Assembly: GCF_007845645.1 (NCBI RefSeq)
Contig: NZ_VCQV01000003.1
Coordinates: forward strand, 124,001 to 188,000
DNA: 64,000 nucleotides
DNA from: Leekyejoonella antrihumi
GTDB taxonomy: Bacteria; Actinomycetota; Actinomycetes; Actinomycetales; Dermatophilaceae
Reading direction: 5' to 3'
The position numbers were made by a program, and so were the translations under genes. Positions 55,326 to 64,000 of this stretch are shown here, piece by piece. Each line of letters opens with the position of its first letter. Position 1 is the first letter of the stretch. The notes below the pieces were generated by a model, which made no database searches, was not told the origin of the DNA, and worked only from the letters and a program-made list of their open reading frames with translations.

Positions 55326-56248
55326 AGGACGACGGACGCTGGTTCAAACCGCTCGGCACCGCTACGACGGACGGCTGGCCGGTCGCCGTGGACGCGTCCG
55401 AACCCGGGTGGGAACACACCGCACTGCGGGTGGCCACTCTCGCCGCGGGTGACCGGCGCGAACTCAACTGCGGCAGCTGGGAATATGTCGTGGTCCCGCT
55501 CTCCGGCAGTGTCCGGGTGCAGGTGCGTAGCGCGGACGGAGCGGCGCACGACATCGAGCTGGCCGGGCGCCGCTCCGTCTTCGCGGGGGTCACCGACGTC
55601 GCCTACGTCCCGCGGGAGGCCCACCTGGTCCTGACCGGACCGGCACGCGGCACATCGAAAGTCGCGCTGTGCGGCGCGCACGCCACCAAGCGTGAGCACC
55701 CCGTGGCGTTCCGACACGTCGCTGCGACGGACGTCCCGGTGGAGCTGCGCGGCGCCGGGCAGGCGTCCCGCGAGGTGCACAACTTCGCCATTCCCGCCGT
55801 GCTGGACGCCGACTCGATCATCGCCTGCGAGGTGATCACCCCGGCCGGCAACTGGAGCTCCTACCCGCCGCACAAGCACGACGAGGAGCGAGCCGGCCAG
55901 GAGACCCAGCTGGAGGAGATCTACTACTTCGAGCTCCAGCCAGAGGCCGGGTCCGGTGCTCCGGAGGGTGCGGAACCCGTCGGATACCAACGGGTCTACG
56001 GCACGCAGGACCATCCGATCGAGGTGCTCGCCGAGGTCCGGACGGGCGATGTCGTGCTGGTGCCGCACGGCTGGCACGGCCCGGCCGCGGCGCCGCCGGG
56101 CTACGACCTGTACTACCTCAACGTGATGGCCGGGCCGGGGCCGTCCCGGGCGTGGCTCATCTGTGACGATCCGACGCACAGCTGGGTGCGGGACACCTGG
56201 TCAGGGCAGGACATCGATCCTCGACTTCCTTTGGGGGGCAACGCATGA
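55322..56248 (+). CDS. iolB: 5-deoxy-glucuronate isomerase
   Basis: A 308-residue bicupin that converts 5-deoxy-glucuronate to 5-dehydro-2-deoxygluconate. The metal-binding cupin motif is WSSYPPHKHDEE with ETQLEEIYYFELQPEAG and the later histidine LVPHGWHGPAAAPG-like region (VPHGWHGPA). It starts at ATG 55322 overlapping the previous stop (ATGA) and ends overlapping iolD. Confidence 0.95.
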   Translation: MKDDGRWFKPLGTATTDGWPVAVDASEPGWEHTALRVATLAAGDRRELNCGSWEYVVVPLSGSVRVQVRSADGAAHDIELAGRRSVFAGVTDVAYVPREAHLVLTGPARGTSKVALCGAHATKREHPVAFRHVAATDVPVELRGAGQASREVHNFAIPAVLDADSIIACEVITPAGNWSSYPPHKHDEERAGQETQLEEIYYFELQPEAGSGAPEGAEPVGYQRVYGTQDHPIEVLAEVRTGDVVLVPHGWHGPAAAPPGYDLYYLNVMAGPGPSRAWLICDDPTHSWVRDTWSGQDIDPRLPLGGNA

Positions 56249-58188
56249 CCGCCAGTGTCCGACTCACTGTCGCCCAGGCGATCATCCGGTTCCTCGCGGT
56301 GCAGTGGACCGAGCGGGACGGCGAACGGCAGCGGCTGTTCGCCGGCGTCTTCGGAATCTTCGGGCACGGCAACGTCGCCGGCATCGGGCAGGCTCTGCTA
56401 CAGCAGGAGATCGCCGCCGGCGGTCACCCGGACCTGCCCTACGTGGTTGCTCGCAACGAACAGGCCATGGTGCACGCTTCGGTCGCGTATGCCCGGCAGC
56501 GAGACCGACTGCAGACCTGGGCCTGCACGGCCTCTGTCGGCCCTGGGTCGACCAACATGGTCACTGGTGCCGCGCTGGCCACCATCAACCGGATCCCGGT
56601 GCTGCTGCTACCGTCCGGTCCGTTCGCCACTCGTGTCTCGGCGCCGGTGCTGCAGGAGCTCGAGGCGCCCTACGCGGGTGACATAACGGTCAACGACGTG
56701 TTCCGTCCGGTGTCCCGCTACTTCGACCGGATCATGCGGCCCGAGCAGTTGCCCTCCGCGCTGCTGGCCGGCATGCGAGTGCTCACCGACCCAGTCAACA
56801 CCGGCGCGGTGACCCTCGCCCTGCCCCAGGACGTGCAGGCCGAGGCGTTCGACTGGCCGACGGAGCTCTTCGCCGAGCGGACCTGGCACATCGCCCGTCC
56901 GGCGGCTGAGGCTGCGCGGATCACCGCTGCGGCAGAGGTGATTCGCTCCGCGCGCCGCCCGATGTTCGTCGTCGGCGGCGGAGTGCACTACTCCGGCGCC
57001 GAGCACGCGCTGCAGGCACTCTGCGAGGTGACCGGTATCCCGGTCGGGGAGAGCCAGGCCGGCAAGGGGTCACTGCCGCACGGCCATCCGCAGGAGATGG
57101 GTGCGGTCGGCTCGACGGGCACGACCGCGGCCAACGGCCTTGCTCGAGACGCGGATGTCGTGATCGGGGTCGGCACCCGCTACAGCGACTTCACGACGGC
57201 CTCACGCACGGCGTTCCAGGCGCCCGGGGTCCGGTTCGTCAACATCAACATCGCCGGCTTCGACGCCGGCAAGCAGGCCGGTCTGTCGGTCGTCGCAGAT
57301 GCCCGAAAGGCACTGGAGGCGCTCCTCCCCGAGCTCGCCGGGTATGCCGTCGACGGAGAGTACCGGGACGAGCAGACCCGGCTGTGGGCCCAGTGGGACG
57401 CTCAGGTCGAGCAGGCCTATCATCCGCCCGCCGCGGTCACCGAGCAGTTGGCCGAAGGGATCCTGACGCAGGGCAGTGTCATCGGCTGCGTCAACGAGCT
57501 GTCCGACCCACGCGACGTCGTCCTGTGCGCGGCCGGTTCGATGCCCGGTGACCTGCACAAGCTCTGGCGGGTGCGCGACCGCAAGGCCTACCACGTGGAG
57601 TACGGCTACTCGTGCATGGGTTACGAAGTGCCCGCGGCGCTGGGCATCCGACTGGCGGACCGGTCACGCGACGTCTTCGCCATGGTCGGCGACGGCGGCT
57701 ATCTGATGATGCCGACGGAGCTTGTCACGGCGGTTCAGGAGCGGGTCAAGGTGATCGTCGTGCTGGTGCAGAACCACGGGTTCCACTCGATCGGCTCGCT
57801 GTCGGAGAGCCTCGGATCGCAGCGCTTCGGCACCCGCTACCGGTATAGGACCGATGATGGCCGTCTCGATGGCGAGCGGCTGCCGATCGATCTGGCGGCC
57901 AACGCGCGCAGTCTGGGCGCCCAGGTCATCGAGGTGCACTCTCGCGCCGAGCTGGAGTCCGCGATCGCTGAAGCCAAGCGCGCACCCTCGGACGGTGGTC
58001 CCGTCGTGATCCACGTGGAGACCGATCCGTTGATCGATGCTCCAGACTCGGACTCCTGGTGGGACGTCCCGGTCAGCGCGGTCTCCGAGCTGGATTCGAC
58101 GCGAACCGCCTACACGACCTACACCCAGCACAAGGCGGCGCAACGCGCCTACCTCGAACCACCTGCACCGAAAGGCGTTGGCGAATGA
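56245..58188 (+). CDS. iolD: 3D-(3,5/4)-trihydroxycyclohexane-1,2-dione hydrolase
   Basis: A 647-residue thiamine-diphosphate enzyme that opens the inositol ring. The ThDP-activating glutamate is in VARNEQAMVHASVAYARQ, the central domain has VGGGVHYSGAEHALQAL, and the ThDP/Mg motif is MVGDGGYLMMPTELVTAVQE with QNHGFHSIG. Length matches IolD. It is coupled to iolB and iolE by ATGA overlaps at both ends. Confidence 0.96.
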   Translation: MTASVRLTVAQAIIRFLAVQWTERDGERQRLFAGVFGIFGHGNVAGIGQALLQQEIAAGGHPDLPYVVARNEQAMVHASVAYARQRDRLQTWACTASVGPGSTNMVTGAALATINRIPVLLLPSGPFATRVSAPVLQELEAPYAGDITVNDVFRPVSRYFDRIMRPEQLPSALLAGMRVLTDPVNTGAVTLALPQDVQAEAFDWPTELFAERTWHIARPAAEAARITAAAEVIRSARRPMFVVGGGVHYSGAEHALQALCEVTGIPVGESQAGKGSLPHGHPQEMGAVGSTGTTAANGLARDADVVIGVGTRYSDFTTASRTAFQAPGVRFVNINIAGFDAGKQAGLSVVADARKALEALLPELAGYAVDGEYRDEQTRLWAQWDAQVEQAYHPPAAVTEQLAEGILTQGSVIGCVNELSDPRDVVLCAAGSMPGDLHKLWRVRDRKAYHVEYGYSCMGYEVPAALGIRLADRSRDVFAMVGDGGYLMMPTELVTAVQERVKVIVVLVQNHGFHSIGSLSESLGSQRFGTRYRYRTDDGRLDGERLPIDLAANARSLGAQVIEVHSRAELESAIAEAKRAPSDGGPVVIHVETDPLIDAPDSDSWWDVPVSAVSELDSTRTAYTTYTQHKAAQRAYLEPPAPKGVGE

Positions 58189-59081
58189 CTCGACCGCTCA
58201 AGCTCGGTAGCGCCCCGGACAGTTGGGGTGTGTGGTACCCGGACGACGCGCGACAGACCCCGTGGGTTCGATTCCTCGACGAAGTCGCGCAAGCGGGCTA
58301 TACCCGGATCGAACTCGGACCCTACGGTTACCTGCCCACCGAGCCCGAGCAGCTGAAGGATGAGCTCGGTAGGCGTGGCTTGGAGATGACCGCCGGGACC
58401 ATCTTCGAGCACCTGCACCGAACCGACTCATGGGACTCGACCTGGAAGGACGTGTCCGATGCCGCCCGTCTCACTGCAGCGATGGGAGCCGAGCACCTGG
58501 TGGTCATCCCAGACTTCTGGCGTGACCCGTCCACAGGCGAGATCATCGAGGATGCGCAACTCACCGATGGGGAATGGCCGGTGTACGCCAGGCGGATGAA
58601 CAGGCTTGCCAAGGCGATTCGGGACGAGTTCGGCCTTCGGATCCAGTTCCACCCACACGCCGACTCCCATGTCGACACGCAGGTGAACGTCGAGCGATTC
58701 CTTGCCGAGACCGATCCTGCCCTCGTCTCGCTGTGCCTCGACACCGGGCACATCGCCTACTGCGGTGGTGACAATCTCGATCTGATCCGTCGCCATCGCG
58801 AACGGATCGGCTACGTCCATCTGAAACAGGTGGATCCTGCCGTCGTCGACCAGGTGCACCGGGACGGCATCGGCTTCGGCCAGGCCGTCGCGATGGGCGC
58901 GATGTGCGAGCCGCCGCTTGGGGTGCCCGAGATGGGACCGATCCTTGCCTCGCTCGCCGAGCTCGACCAGGACATGTTCGCAATCGTCGAACAGGACATG
59001 TACCCGTGCGTGGCCGACCAGCCGTTGCCGATTGCCACCAGAACCCTGACCACCCTGCACGCATGCGGGCCGCTTCGATGA
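58185..59081 (+). CDS. iolE: Inosose dehydratase
   Basis: A 298-residue TIM barrel that dehydrates scyllo-inosose (2-keto-myo-inositol). The N-terminus LKLGSAPDSWGVWYPDD is the IolE pattern. Metal ligands are suggested by RIELGPYGYLP, IQFHPHADSHVD, LCLDTGHIAYCGGD, GYVHLKQVDP and FAIVEQDMYP. ATG 58185 overlaps the iolD stop. A gap of 127 bp to the transporter genes follows and contains a hairpin (59165-59187). Confidence 0.93.
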   Translation: MTRPLKLGSAPDSWGVWYPDDARQTPWVRFLDEVAQAGYTRIELGPYGYLPTEPEQLKDELGRRGLEMTAGTIFEHLHRTDSWDSTWKDVSDAARLTAAMGAEHLVVIPDFWRDPSTGEIIEDAQLTDGEWPVYARRMNRLAKAIRDEFGLRIQFHPHADSHVDTQVNVERFLAETDPALVSLCLDTGHIAYCGGDNLDLIRRHRERIGYVHLKQVDPAVVDQVHRDGIGFGQAVAMGAMCEPPLGVPEMGPILASLAELDQDMFAIVEQDMYPCVADQPLPIATRTLTTLHACGPLR

Positions 59082-59164
59082 ATGGCACAGGATTCTCGAC
59101 CAACGCGACCGAGCAGACGAGCGGTGGACCGAAGCGCGTCGAAAGGTCTATATCACCCCCCGAA

Positions 59165-59187
59165 CCATCGCCCGCCAGGTGCGATGG
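59165..59187 (+). other. Small hairpin between iolE and the transporter genes
   Basis: CCATCGC and GCGATGG flank a 9-nt loop, 22 bp before the binding-protein start. It has no T-run, so it is more likely an RNA-stability or processing element than a terminator. Confidence 0.35.
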
Positions 59188-59208
59188 CAGCCCGAAAGGT
59201 AGAAAGAG

Positions 59209-60231
59209 ATGAACCGGAAGAACCGCACCATGATGGCCGTGGTCTGCGCCGCAGCCGCCGTATCGCTTGCGGCCTGCAGCTCGACAGGCGGTAAGAACGC
59301 TACTTCGACCGGCAGCTCAGGTGCCGCGAACAGCGCAGCCGCAGTCGCCGGCAAGGCGAGCACCCCGACGATGACCGTGGCGATGATCACGCACGCCCAG
59401 CCAGGAGACACCTTCTGGGACATCATCCGCAAGGGTGCCAGTGCGGCAGCCCAGAAGGACAACATCAATTACACGTACTCCAATAGTGCGCAAGCGCCAC
59501 AGGAGGCGCAGCTGATCCAGGCCGCCATCGACAAGAAGGTCGACGGCATTGCGGTGACCGATCCGAACACCCCCGCGCTCAGTGCCGTGATCAAGAAGGC
59601 TGTAGCGGCCGGCATCCCGGTGTCGATGTTCAACGCCGGTGAGAAGGACGCGATGAGCCTCGGTGCGATCGGCTACTTCGGTCAGGACGAGCTCGTCGCA
59701 GGCAAGGCGGCCGGCAAGCGTCTCGCCGCGGAGGGTGCCAAGAACGTCCTCTGCGTCGACCAGACCGCGGGGCAGCAGCAGCTGCTGGATCGATGCAACG
59801 GCACGAAACAGGGCCTCGGATCCGAAGGCAAAATGGAGCAGATCAACGTCGACGGAACCGATGACTCGGCGGTCACCTCGTCGATCCAGGCCAAGCTCGC
59901 ACAGGACCCGTCGATCGACTACGTGCTGACCCTCGGGGCTCCGTACGCGTTGGACGCCGTGAAGTCCGTGTCCAACGCGAACAGCAAGGCCAAGGTCGTC
60001 ACGTTCGACACCAACCAACAGCTCGTTGGCGCGATCAAGAGCGGCAAGGTGCTGTGGGCCGTCGACCAGCAGCCCTACCTGGAGGGCTACCTGGCCATTG
60101 ACTCGCTGTGGCTCTACAAGACCAACGGCGACACCATCGGCGGCGGCCAGCCGGTGCTGACGGGACCATCGTTCATCGACTCCTCCAACATCGCCGCGGT
60201 GGCGAAGTACGCCGCCAAGGGCACGAGGTGA
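59209..60231 (+). CDS. Sugar (probably inositol) ABC transporter binding lipoprotein
   Basis: A 340-residue periplasmic-binding-protein type 1 (RbsB-like) lipoprotein. The signal peptide ends with the lipobox SLAACSS. The binding domain starts TMTVAMITHAQPGDTFWDII, continues through AQLIQAAIDKKVDGIAVTDP, and the hinge region has AVDQQPYLEGYLAIDSL. ATG 59209 has GAAAGAG just upstream. With the next two genes it forms a complete importer; context makes inositol the likely substrate. Confidence 0.92.
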   Translation: MNRKNRTMMAVVCAAAAVSLAACSSTGGKNATSTGSSGAANSAAAVAGKASTPTMTVAMITHAQPGDTFWDIIRKGASAAAQKDNINYTYSNSAQAPQEAQLIQAAIDKKVDGIAVTDPNTPALSAVIKKAVAAGIPVSMFNAGEKDAMSLGAIGYFGQDELVAGKAAGKRLAAEGAKNVLCVDQTAGQQQLLDRCNGTKQGLGSEGKMEQINVDGTDDSAVTSSIQAKLAQDPSIDYVLTLGAPYALDAVKSVSNANSKAKVVTFDTNQQLVGAIKSGKVLWAVDQQPYLEGYLAIDSLWLYKTNGDTIGGGQPVLTGPSFIDSSNIAAVAKYAAKGTR

Positions 60232-60237
60232 CCCACC

Positions 60238-61287
60238 GTGGCCACGACGACGGTGGACCCGAACCAAAACCCGACCGACGACAGGGTCGGTGCCAGGTCG
60301 CTGTCCGCCCGCACGTTGAGCAGACCGGAAATTGGTGCGCTTCTCGGCGCAATCGCGGTCGCAATCTTGTTCCTCGCCGTCGCGCCGGCTTTCCGGGAGG
60401 TGCCGACGGTCGGCACGATCCTCTACCAGTCCGCAACCATCGGGATCATGACAGTTCCGGTGTCGCTGCTGATGATCGGTGGAGAGTTCGACCTGTCCGC
60501 GGGCGTGGCCGTCACGAGTTCGGGCCTGGCGACCGCACTGATCACCTGGGAGTTCGGCCTCAACGTATGGACCGGGGTCGGGATCGGGCTGGTCGTCTCG
60601 TTGGCAATCGGCGCATTCAACGGCTGGATCCTGCATCTGACCGGGTTGCACAGCTTTCTGGTGACCCTCGGTAGTTTCTTCATCCTGCAGGGAGCCAACC
60701 TGGGGCTCACCCAGGCGATCGCCGGGGGTGTCAGCTCCCCCAACCTCCAGAACGTGCAGGGCTGGGACAGTGCGCAGTCGTTCTTCGCCGGAAGTGTCAC
60801 CATCGGTTCGCTTCCGTTGCAGGTCCCGATCCTGTTCTGGATCGTCCTGGTGATCATCGGCGCCTACGTGCTCCTGCGCACCAGGGTCGGCAACTGGATT
60901 TTTGCGGTAGGCGGAGACGCGGAGGCCGCTCGGGCCGCCGGCGTTCCGGTGTTCTGGGTCAAGATGGGGCTGTTCATGGCAGTCGGCTTTTGTGCCTGGC
61001 TGCTCGGCATGCACATGCTGTTCAACTACAACAACGTGCAGTCCGGCAACGGGGTGGGCAACGAGTTCATCTACATCATTGCCGCAGTAATCGGTGGCTG
61101 CCTGCTCGACGGCGGACTCGGATCGGTGATTGGCGGCGCAATCGGCGCACTGATCTTCGGGATGACCCAGTTGGGCATCACCTATGCCGGGTGGGACCCC
61201 GACTGGTTCAAGGCATTCCTCGGTGCAATGCTGCTGCTCGCCACCGTGGTCAACCTCATCGTCAGAAAGAAGGCGGATCAGAAATGA
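60238..61287 (+). CDS. Sugar ABC transporter permease (RbsC-like)
   Basis: A 349-residue membrane protein with about ten helices. Family features include LMIGGEFDLSAGVAVTSSGL, FNGWILHLTGLHSFLVTLGS and AVGGDAEAARAAGVPVFWVK, the segment that docks the ATPase. GTG 60238 lies 6 bp after the binding-protein stop. The stop overlaps the ATPase start (ATGA). Confidence 0.93.
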   Translation: MATTTVDPNQNPTDDRVGARSLSARTLSRPEIGALLGAIAVAILFLAVAPAFREVPTVGTILYQSATIGIMTVPVSLLMIGGEFDLSAGVAVTSSGLATALITWEFGLNVWTGVGIGLVVSLAIGAFNGWILHLTGLHSFLVTLGSFFILQGANLGLTQAIAGGVSSPNLQNVQGWDSAQSFFAGSVTIGSLPLQVPILFWIVLVIIGAYVLLRTRVGNWIFAVGGDAEAARAAGVPVFWVKMGLFMAVGFCAWLLGMHMLFNYNNVQSGNGVGNEFIYIIAAVIGGCLLDGGLGSVIGGAIGALIFGMTQLGITYAGWDPDWFKAFLGAMLLLATVVNLIVRKKADQK

Positions 61288-62204
61288 CCGCTTCTATCGA
61301 GACCGGCATCGAGATGCCGGACAACCCGACAACACCGATCCTCGAGCTGATGGACGTCGGCAAGAGTTATGGCAACGTGCACGCCGTTCGAGGGGTCAAC
61401 ATCACCGTGCGTCAGGGTGAGGTGACCTGCGTGCTCGGCGACAACGGCGCCGGCAAGTCCACCCTGATCAAGGTGATCGCAGGACTGCACGACTACACCG
61501 ATGGAGAGATGCGGGTCAATGGCGAGATCCGGCACTTCCCGTCTCCTCGGGTCGCACTCTCGTCTGGCATTGCGACGGTCTACCAGGATCTCGCACTGGC
61601 GCCGCTCATGTCGGTCTGGCGAAACTTCTTCTTGGGCAACGAGATGCACAAGGGAATCCTCGGCACACTGGACACGAAGTCGATGAAGCGGATCTGCGGC
61701 ACAGAGCTGAGCAAGATGGGGATCGTCATACCCGACCTCGACCGGCCGGTGGCACGACTGTCCGGTGGCCAGCGACAGTGTCTTGCGATCGCGCGAGCGA
61801 TCTACTTCGGCGCCAAGGTCATCATCTTGGACGAGCCGACCGCCGCACTGGGCGTCAAGCAGTCAGGCGTCGTGTTGAAGTACATCGTCAAGGCGCGAGA
61901 TGCCGGGCTGGGCGTCATCTTCATCACGCACAACCCCCATCACGCCTACCTGGTGGGCAGCCACTTCATCATCCTCAAGCTCGGTCGAGTCGTGCTGGAC
62001 GAGCACCGGGACCGGCTGACCCTGGAGCAGCTGACGACGGAGATGTCGGGCGGACAAGAACTGGCAGACCTGAGTCACGAGCTGGAGAGCATGGATCCGG
62101 CGAAAGTGGTTGCGCCGACGCAGGGCAAGGCGCACGTCGCCGCACCTGAGCTGTCACGTGACGAGCTGGCCGAAGTCGTAGCGGAAGAGAAGGAGACGGA
62201 ATGA
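61284..62204 (+). CDS. Sugar ABC transporter ATPase, single-domain
   Basis: A 306-residue ATPase. Walker A is LGDNGAGKSTLIKVI, the signature is RLSGGQRQCLAIARAI, Walker B is VIILDEPTAALGV, and the switch histidine is in FITHNPHHAYLVG. It has one nucleotide-binding domain, unlike the fused two-domain RbsA/XylG type of about 500 residues; two copies must pair. A C-terminal tail of about 45 residues rich in Glu is extra. ATG 61284; the stop overlaps the next gene (ATGA). Confidence 0.93.
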   Translation: MTASIETGIEMPDNPTTPILELMDVGKSYGNVHAVRGVNITVRQGEVTCVLGDNGAGKSTLIKVIAGLHDYTDGEMRVNGEIRHFPSPRVALSSGIATVYQDLALAPLMSVWRNFFLGNEMHKGILGTLDTKSMKRICGTELSKMGIVIPDLDRPVARLSGGQRQCLAIARAIYFGAKVIILDEPTAALGVKQSGVVLKYIVKARDAGLGVIFITHNPHHAYLVGSHFIILKLGRVVLDEHRDRLTLEQLTTEMSGGQELADLSHELESMDPAKVVAPTQGKAHVAAPELSRDELAEVVAEEKETE

Positions 62205-63229
62205 GTGTGCTGCGTGTCGGAATCATCGGAGTCGGCATGATGGGAGCCGATCACGCGGCCCGGGTCGCGCATCGCTCGGCCAACGCGGCGCTGGTCGCGA
62301 TCGCCGATCCGGACCAGGACCGGGCCGCCCGGCTCGCGGCCCGGTTTGACGGAGTGCGGGTCATCTCCGACCCCATGGAGCTGATTGCCGATCCGCAGGT
62401 CGACGCCGTCATCATCGCTTCGCCCGGCTCGGTCCACGAGGATCAAGTACTCGCCTGCATCGTGCACCGGAAGTATGTGTTGTGCGAGAAGCCGCTCACG
62501 ATGGACAGCGCCTCCTCACTGCGACTGGTCGAGGCCGAAGCCGTCGCGGGTGCGCCCCTGCTGCAGGTCGGGTTCATGCGCCGATTCGATCCCGAGTACG
62601 CCCAGATGAAAAGGGTCCTCGACTCCGGGCGGCTCGGACGGACACTGCTGCTGCACAACACGCATCGCAACAAGTCCGTCCCGAACCCGGACTTCCGGTC
62701 GGAGATGATCGTGCGCGACTCACTCGTGCACGAAGTCGACGTCGCACGTTTCCTGTTCGGTCAGGAGATCACCTCGATCACCGTCTTGTCACCGGCTCCG
62801 ACCTCGCACGCCCTACCGGGCGTCGCCGATCCACAGGTGTCCATCTTCACCATGGCCGGCGGTGGGATGGTGACCTCGGAGGTCTTCTGCAACTGTCAGG
62901 TCGGCTACGAAGTACGCTGCGAGGCGGTCGCCGAGCGTGGCACGCTGATTGCCGGACGCCCACAGACCGGCCTCTACTCGACGGTTGCCGGCGCCGAGCA
63001 CGGCTCCTGGGGCGGTGAGGTGCACCCGGACTTCACGACGCGATTTGCTCGAGCCTACGACCTGGAGGTCCAGTCCTGGATCGACGCATCGCGCCGCCGG
63101 CAGGTCGTCGGCCCCACCTCGTGGGACGGCTATGCGGCCACAGCCGTTTGCACCGCGGGTATGCAGTCGCTCGCGACGGGTGAGCCGGTCACCGTGGATC
63201 TCGCGGACCGGACGCTGGTCGGTGCCTGA
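62201..63229 (+). CDS. Inositol 2-dehydrogenase-like Gfo/Idh/MocA protein (second copy)
   Basis: A 342-residue dehydrogenase. The Rossmann motif is VGIIGVGMMGADHAARVAH, the family lysine is in YVLCEKPLTMDSASS, and the substrate-binding region has RDSLVHEVDVARFLFGQE with Asp/His residues. FMRRFDPEYAQMKRVLDSG is typical of IolG. It probably oxidises myo-inositol at C2 and is the better IolG candidate of the two. It is coupled to the transporter ATPase by an ATGA overlap. Confidence 0.9.
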   Translation: MSVLRVGIIGVGMMGADHAARVAHRSANAALVAIADPDQDRAARLAARFDGVRVISDPMELIADPQVDAVIIASPGSVHEDQVLACIVHRKYVLCEKPLTMDSASSLRLVEAEAVAGAPLLQVGFMRRFDPEYAQMKRVLDSGRLGRTLLLHNTHRNKSVPNPDFRSEMIVRDSLVHEVDVARFLFGQEITSITVLSPAPTSHALPGVADPQVSIFTMAGGGMVTSEVFCNCQVGYEVRCEAVAERGTLIAGRPQTGLYSTVAGAEHGSWGGEVHPDFTTRFARAYDLEVQSWIDASRRRQVVGPTSWDGYAATAVCTAGMQSLATGEPVTVDLADRTLVGA

Positions 63230-63268
63230 CACACCACTTGGGCGAACGATGGAAAGGGCCATCTCGAC

Positions 63269-64000
63269 ATGAAACTTGCCCTGGACCCATATATGTTCCG
63301 GGACGTCCCACTGCTGGAGCTGCCTGCGCTGGTCGCGCACCTGGGGTATGAGTGGATCGAGCTGTCACCACGGGAGGACTTCACGCCCTTCTACGCGCAC
63401 CCTCGTGCCGATGATGCGAGAGTCCGCGCATTCCGTAAGGCCTTGTCGTCAGCGGGTGTCAGCGTCTCATCCGTTCTGCCGCTGTACCGGTGGAGCGGGC
63501 CGGACGAAGACGACCGGCAGGCGGCGGTGCGCTACTGGAAGCGCGCTATCCAGATCACCAGCGACCTGGGCGTGGACACCATGAACAGCGAGTTCAACGG
63601 GACGAAGCTGGAAGCTGCGCGGTGCGAGGCGCAGTTTTGGCGGTCGATGGACGAGCTGCTGCCCGTGTTCGAGAAGGAGGGGATCCGGTTGGTACTGGAG
63701 CCCCATCCCTACGACTGGGAGGAGGACGGCAGAGCGGCCGTGGACATCATCCGCGCCATCAACAGCCCGCTGGTCTCGTTCCTGTACTGCGCGCCACACA
63801 CCTTCCACCAGGGCAACGACTGCCTCGGGATCATGCAGCACGCCGGTGAGCTGCTGAGCATGGTGCACGTTGCCGATTCCTACGACCACACCGTGTCCTC
63901 GGGCCAGCGCTACATCGTCAATCCTCCCGGTGCGCAGGTAACGGTCCACCAGCATCTGGATATCGGGCAAGGTGACGTCGACTTCGAAGAGTTCTTCAGC
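63269..64000 (+). CDS. Sugar phosphate isomerase/epimerase-like TIM barrel (3' end outside window)
   Basis: An open frame of 244 codons runs off the right edge. It begins KLALDPYMFRDVPLLELPAL and has the barrel features GYEWIELSPREDF, GIRLVLEPHPYDWEEDG, MVHVADSYDHTV and HLDIGQGDVDFEEFF, with acidic and histidine residues placed as metal ligands. ATG 63269 has GGAAAGGG 11-18 bp upstream. It is a third member of the IolE/IolH/IolI superfamily in this cluster, perhaps an inosose isomerase. The end is not visible. Confidence 0.85.
   Translation, partial: MKLALDPYMFRDVPLLELPALVAHLGYEWIELSPREDFTPFYAHPRADDARVRAFRKALSSAGVSVSSVLPLYRWSGPDEDDRQAAVRYWKRAIQITSDLGVDTMNSEFNGTKLEAARCEAQFWRSMDELLPVFEKEGIRLVLEPHPYDWEEDGRAAVDIIRAINSPLVSFLYCAPHTFHQGNDCLGIMQHAGELLSMVHVADSYDHTVSSGQRYIVNPPGAQVTVHQHLDIGQGDVDFEEFFS

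Overview
This is a high-GC actinobacterial chromosome segment that contains the replication origin. The order gyrA-gyrB-DUF721-recF-gnd-dnaN-oriC-dnaA-rpmH-rnpA-yidD-yidC-jag-rsmG-parA-parB, followed by trxA-trxB-(anti-sigma)-sigM-pseudokinase-murJ-DUF6049-NUDIX and divergent pcnA, is the classical actinobacterial origin neighbourhood. The same sigM/trx/murJ/pcnA order is known from Mycobacterium. Gene style (many GTG starts, ATGA overlaps, DLW-39 and DUF3566 beside the tRNAs) fits Micrococcales. A member of Dermacoccaceae or a near relative is my inference, not something the sequence proves.

Layout. 1-5.5 kb: the end of a repeat-rich membrane protein, a DNA polymerase IV gene with a perfect LexA box at its start, and a three-gene set (ATP-grasp ligase, S51-like hydrolase, esterase). 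5.6-8.8 kb: a large PLD/SF2 helicase/DUF3427 protein, a defence candidate. 8.9-10.9 kb: a graveyard holding the 3' end of a dimethylargininase gene and a multiply frameshifted ornithine aminotransferase gene, closed by a 78-bp dispersed repeat and two hairpins. 11-17.8 kb: tRNA-Ala, the DLW-39 microprotein, tRNA-Ile, DUF3566, gyrA and gyrB. 17.9-24.7 kb: a minisatellite, recF, gnd, dnaN, oriC and dnaA. 24.7-30.3 kb: the rpmH-to-parB run on the plus strand, with five parS-like sites across the wider region. 30.4-42.3 kb: the thioredoxin/sigM/murJ/pcnA block. It contains a nonsense codon in sigM and a decayed cystathionine-lyase/Lrp pair between murJ and its pseudokinase. 42.3-50.6 kb: a sensor kinase plus degenerate kinase plus NarL-type regulator, a secreted collagen-like protein, a phosphotransferase, a TetR/MFS efflux pair and a biotinyl carrier. 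50.7-64 kb: a myo-inositol catabolism and uptake cluster.

How the parts work together. The origin block supplies initiation (DnaA, oriC), the sliding clamp, gyrase, repair (RecF) and ParAB/parS segregation, together with membrane insertion (YidC/YidD) and RNA processing (RnpA, RsmG, Jag). The inositol cluster reads as one GntR-controlled, translationally coupled unit: two Gfo/Idh dehydrogenases, IolE-type dehydratase/isomerases, IolD, IolB, IolC and a Cgl0158-type barrel (probable aldolase), followed by a binding-protein ABC importer. No iolA (methylmalonate-semialdehyde dehydrogenase) is present before the window ends inside another sugar isomerase gene.

All calls come from reading the sequence. 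No database search was run, so family assignments rest on recognised motifs and gene order.
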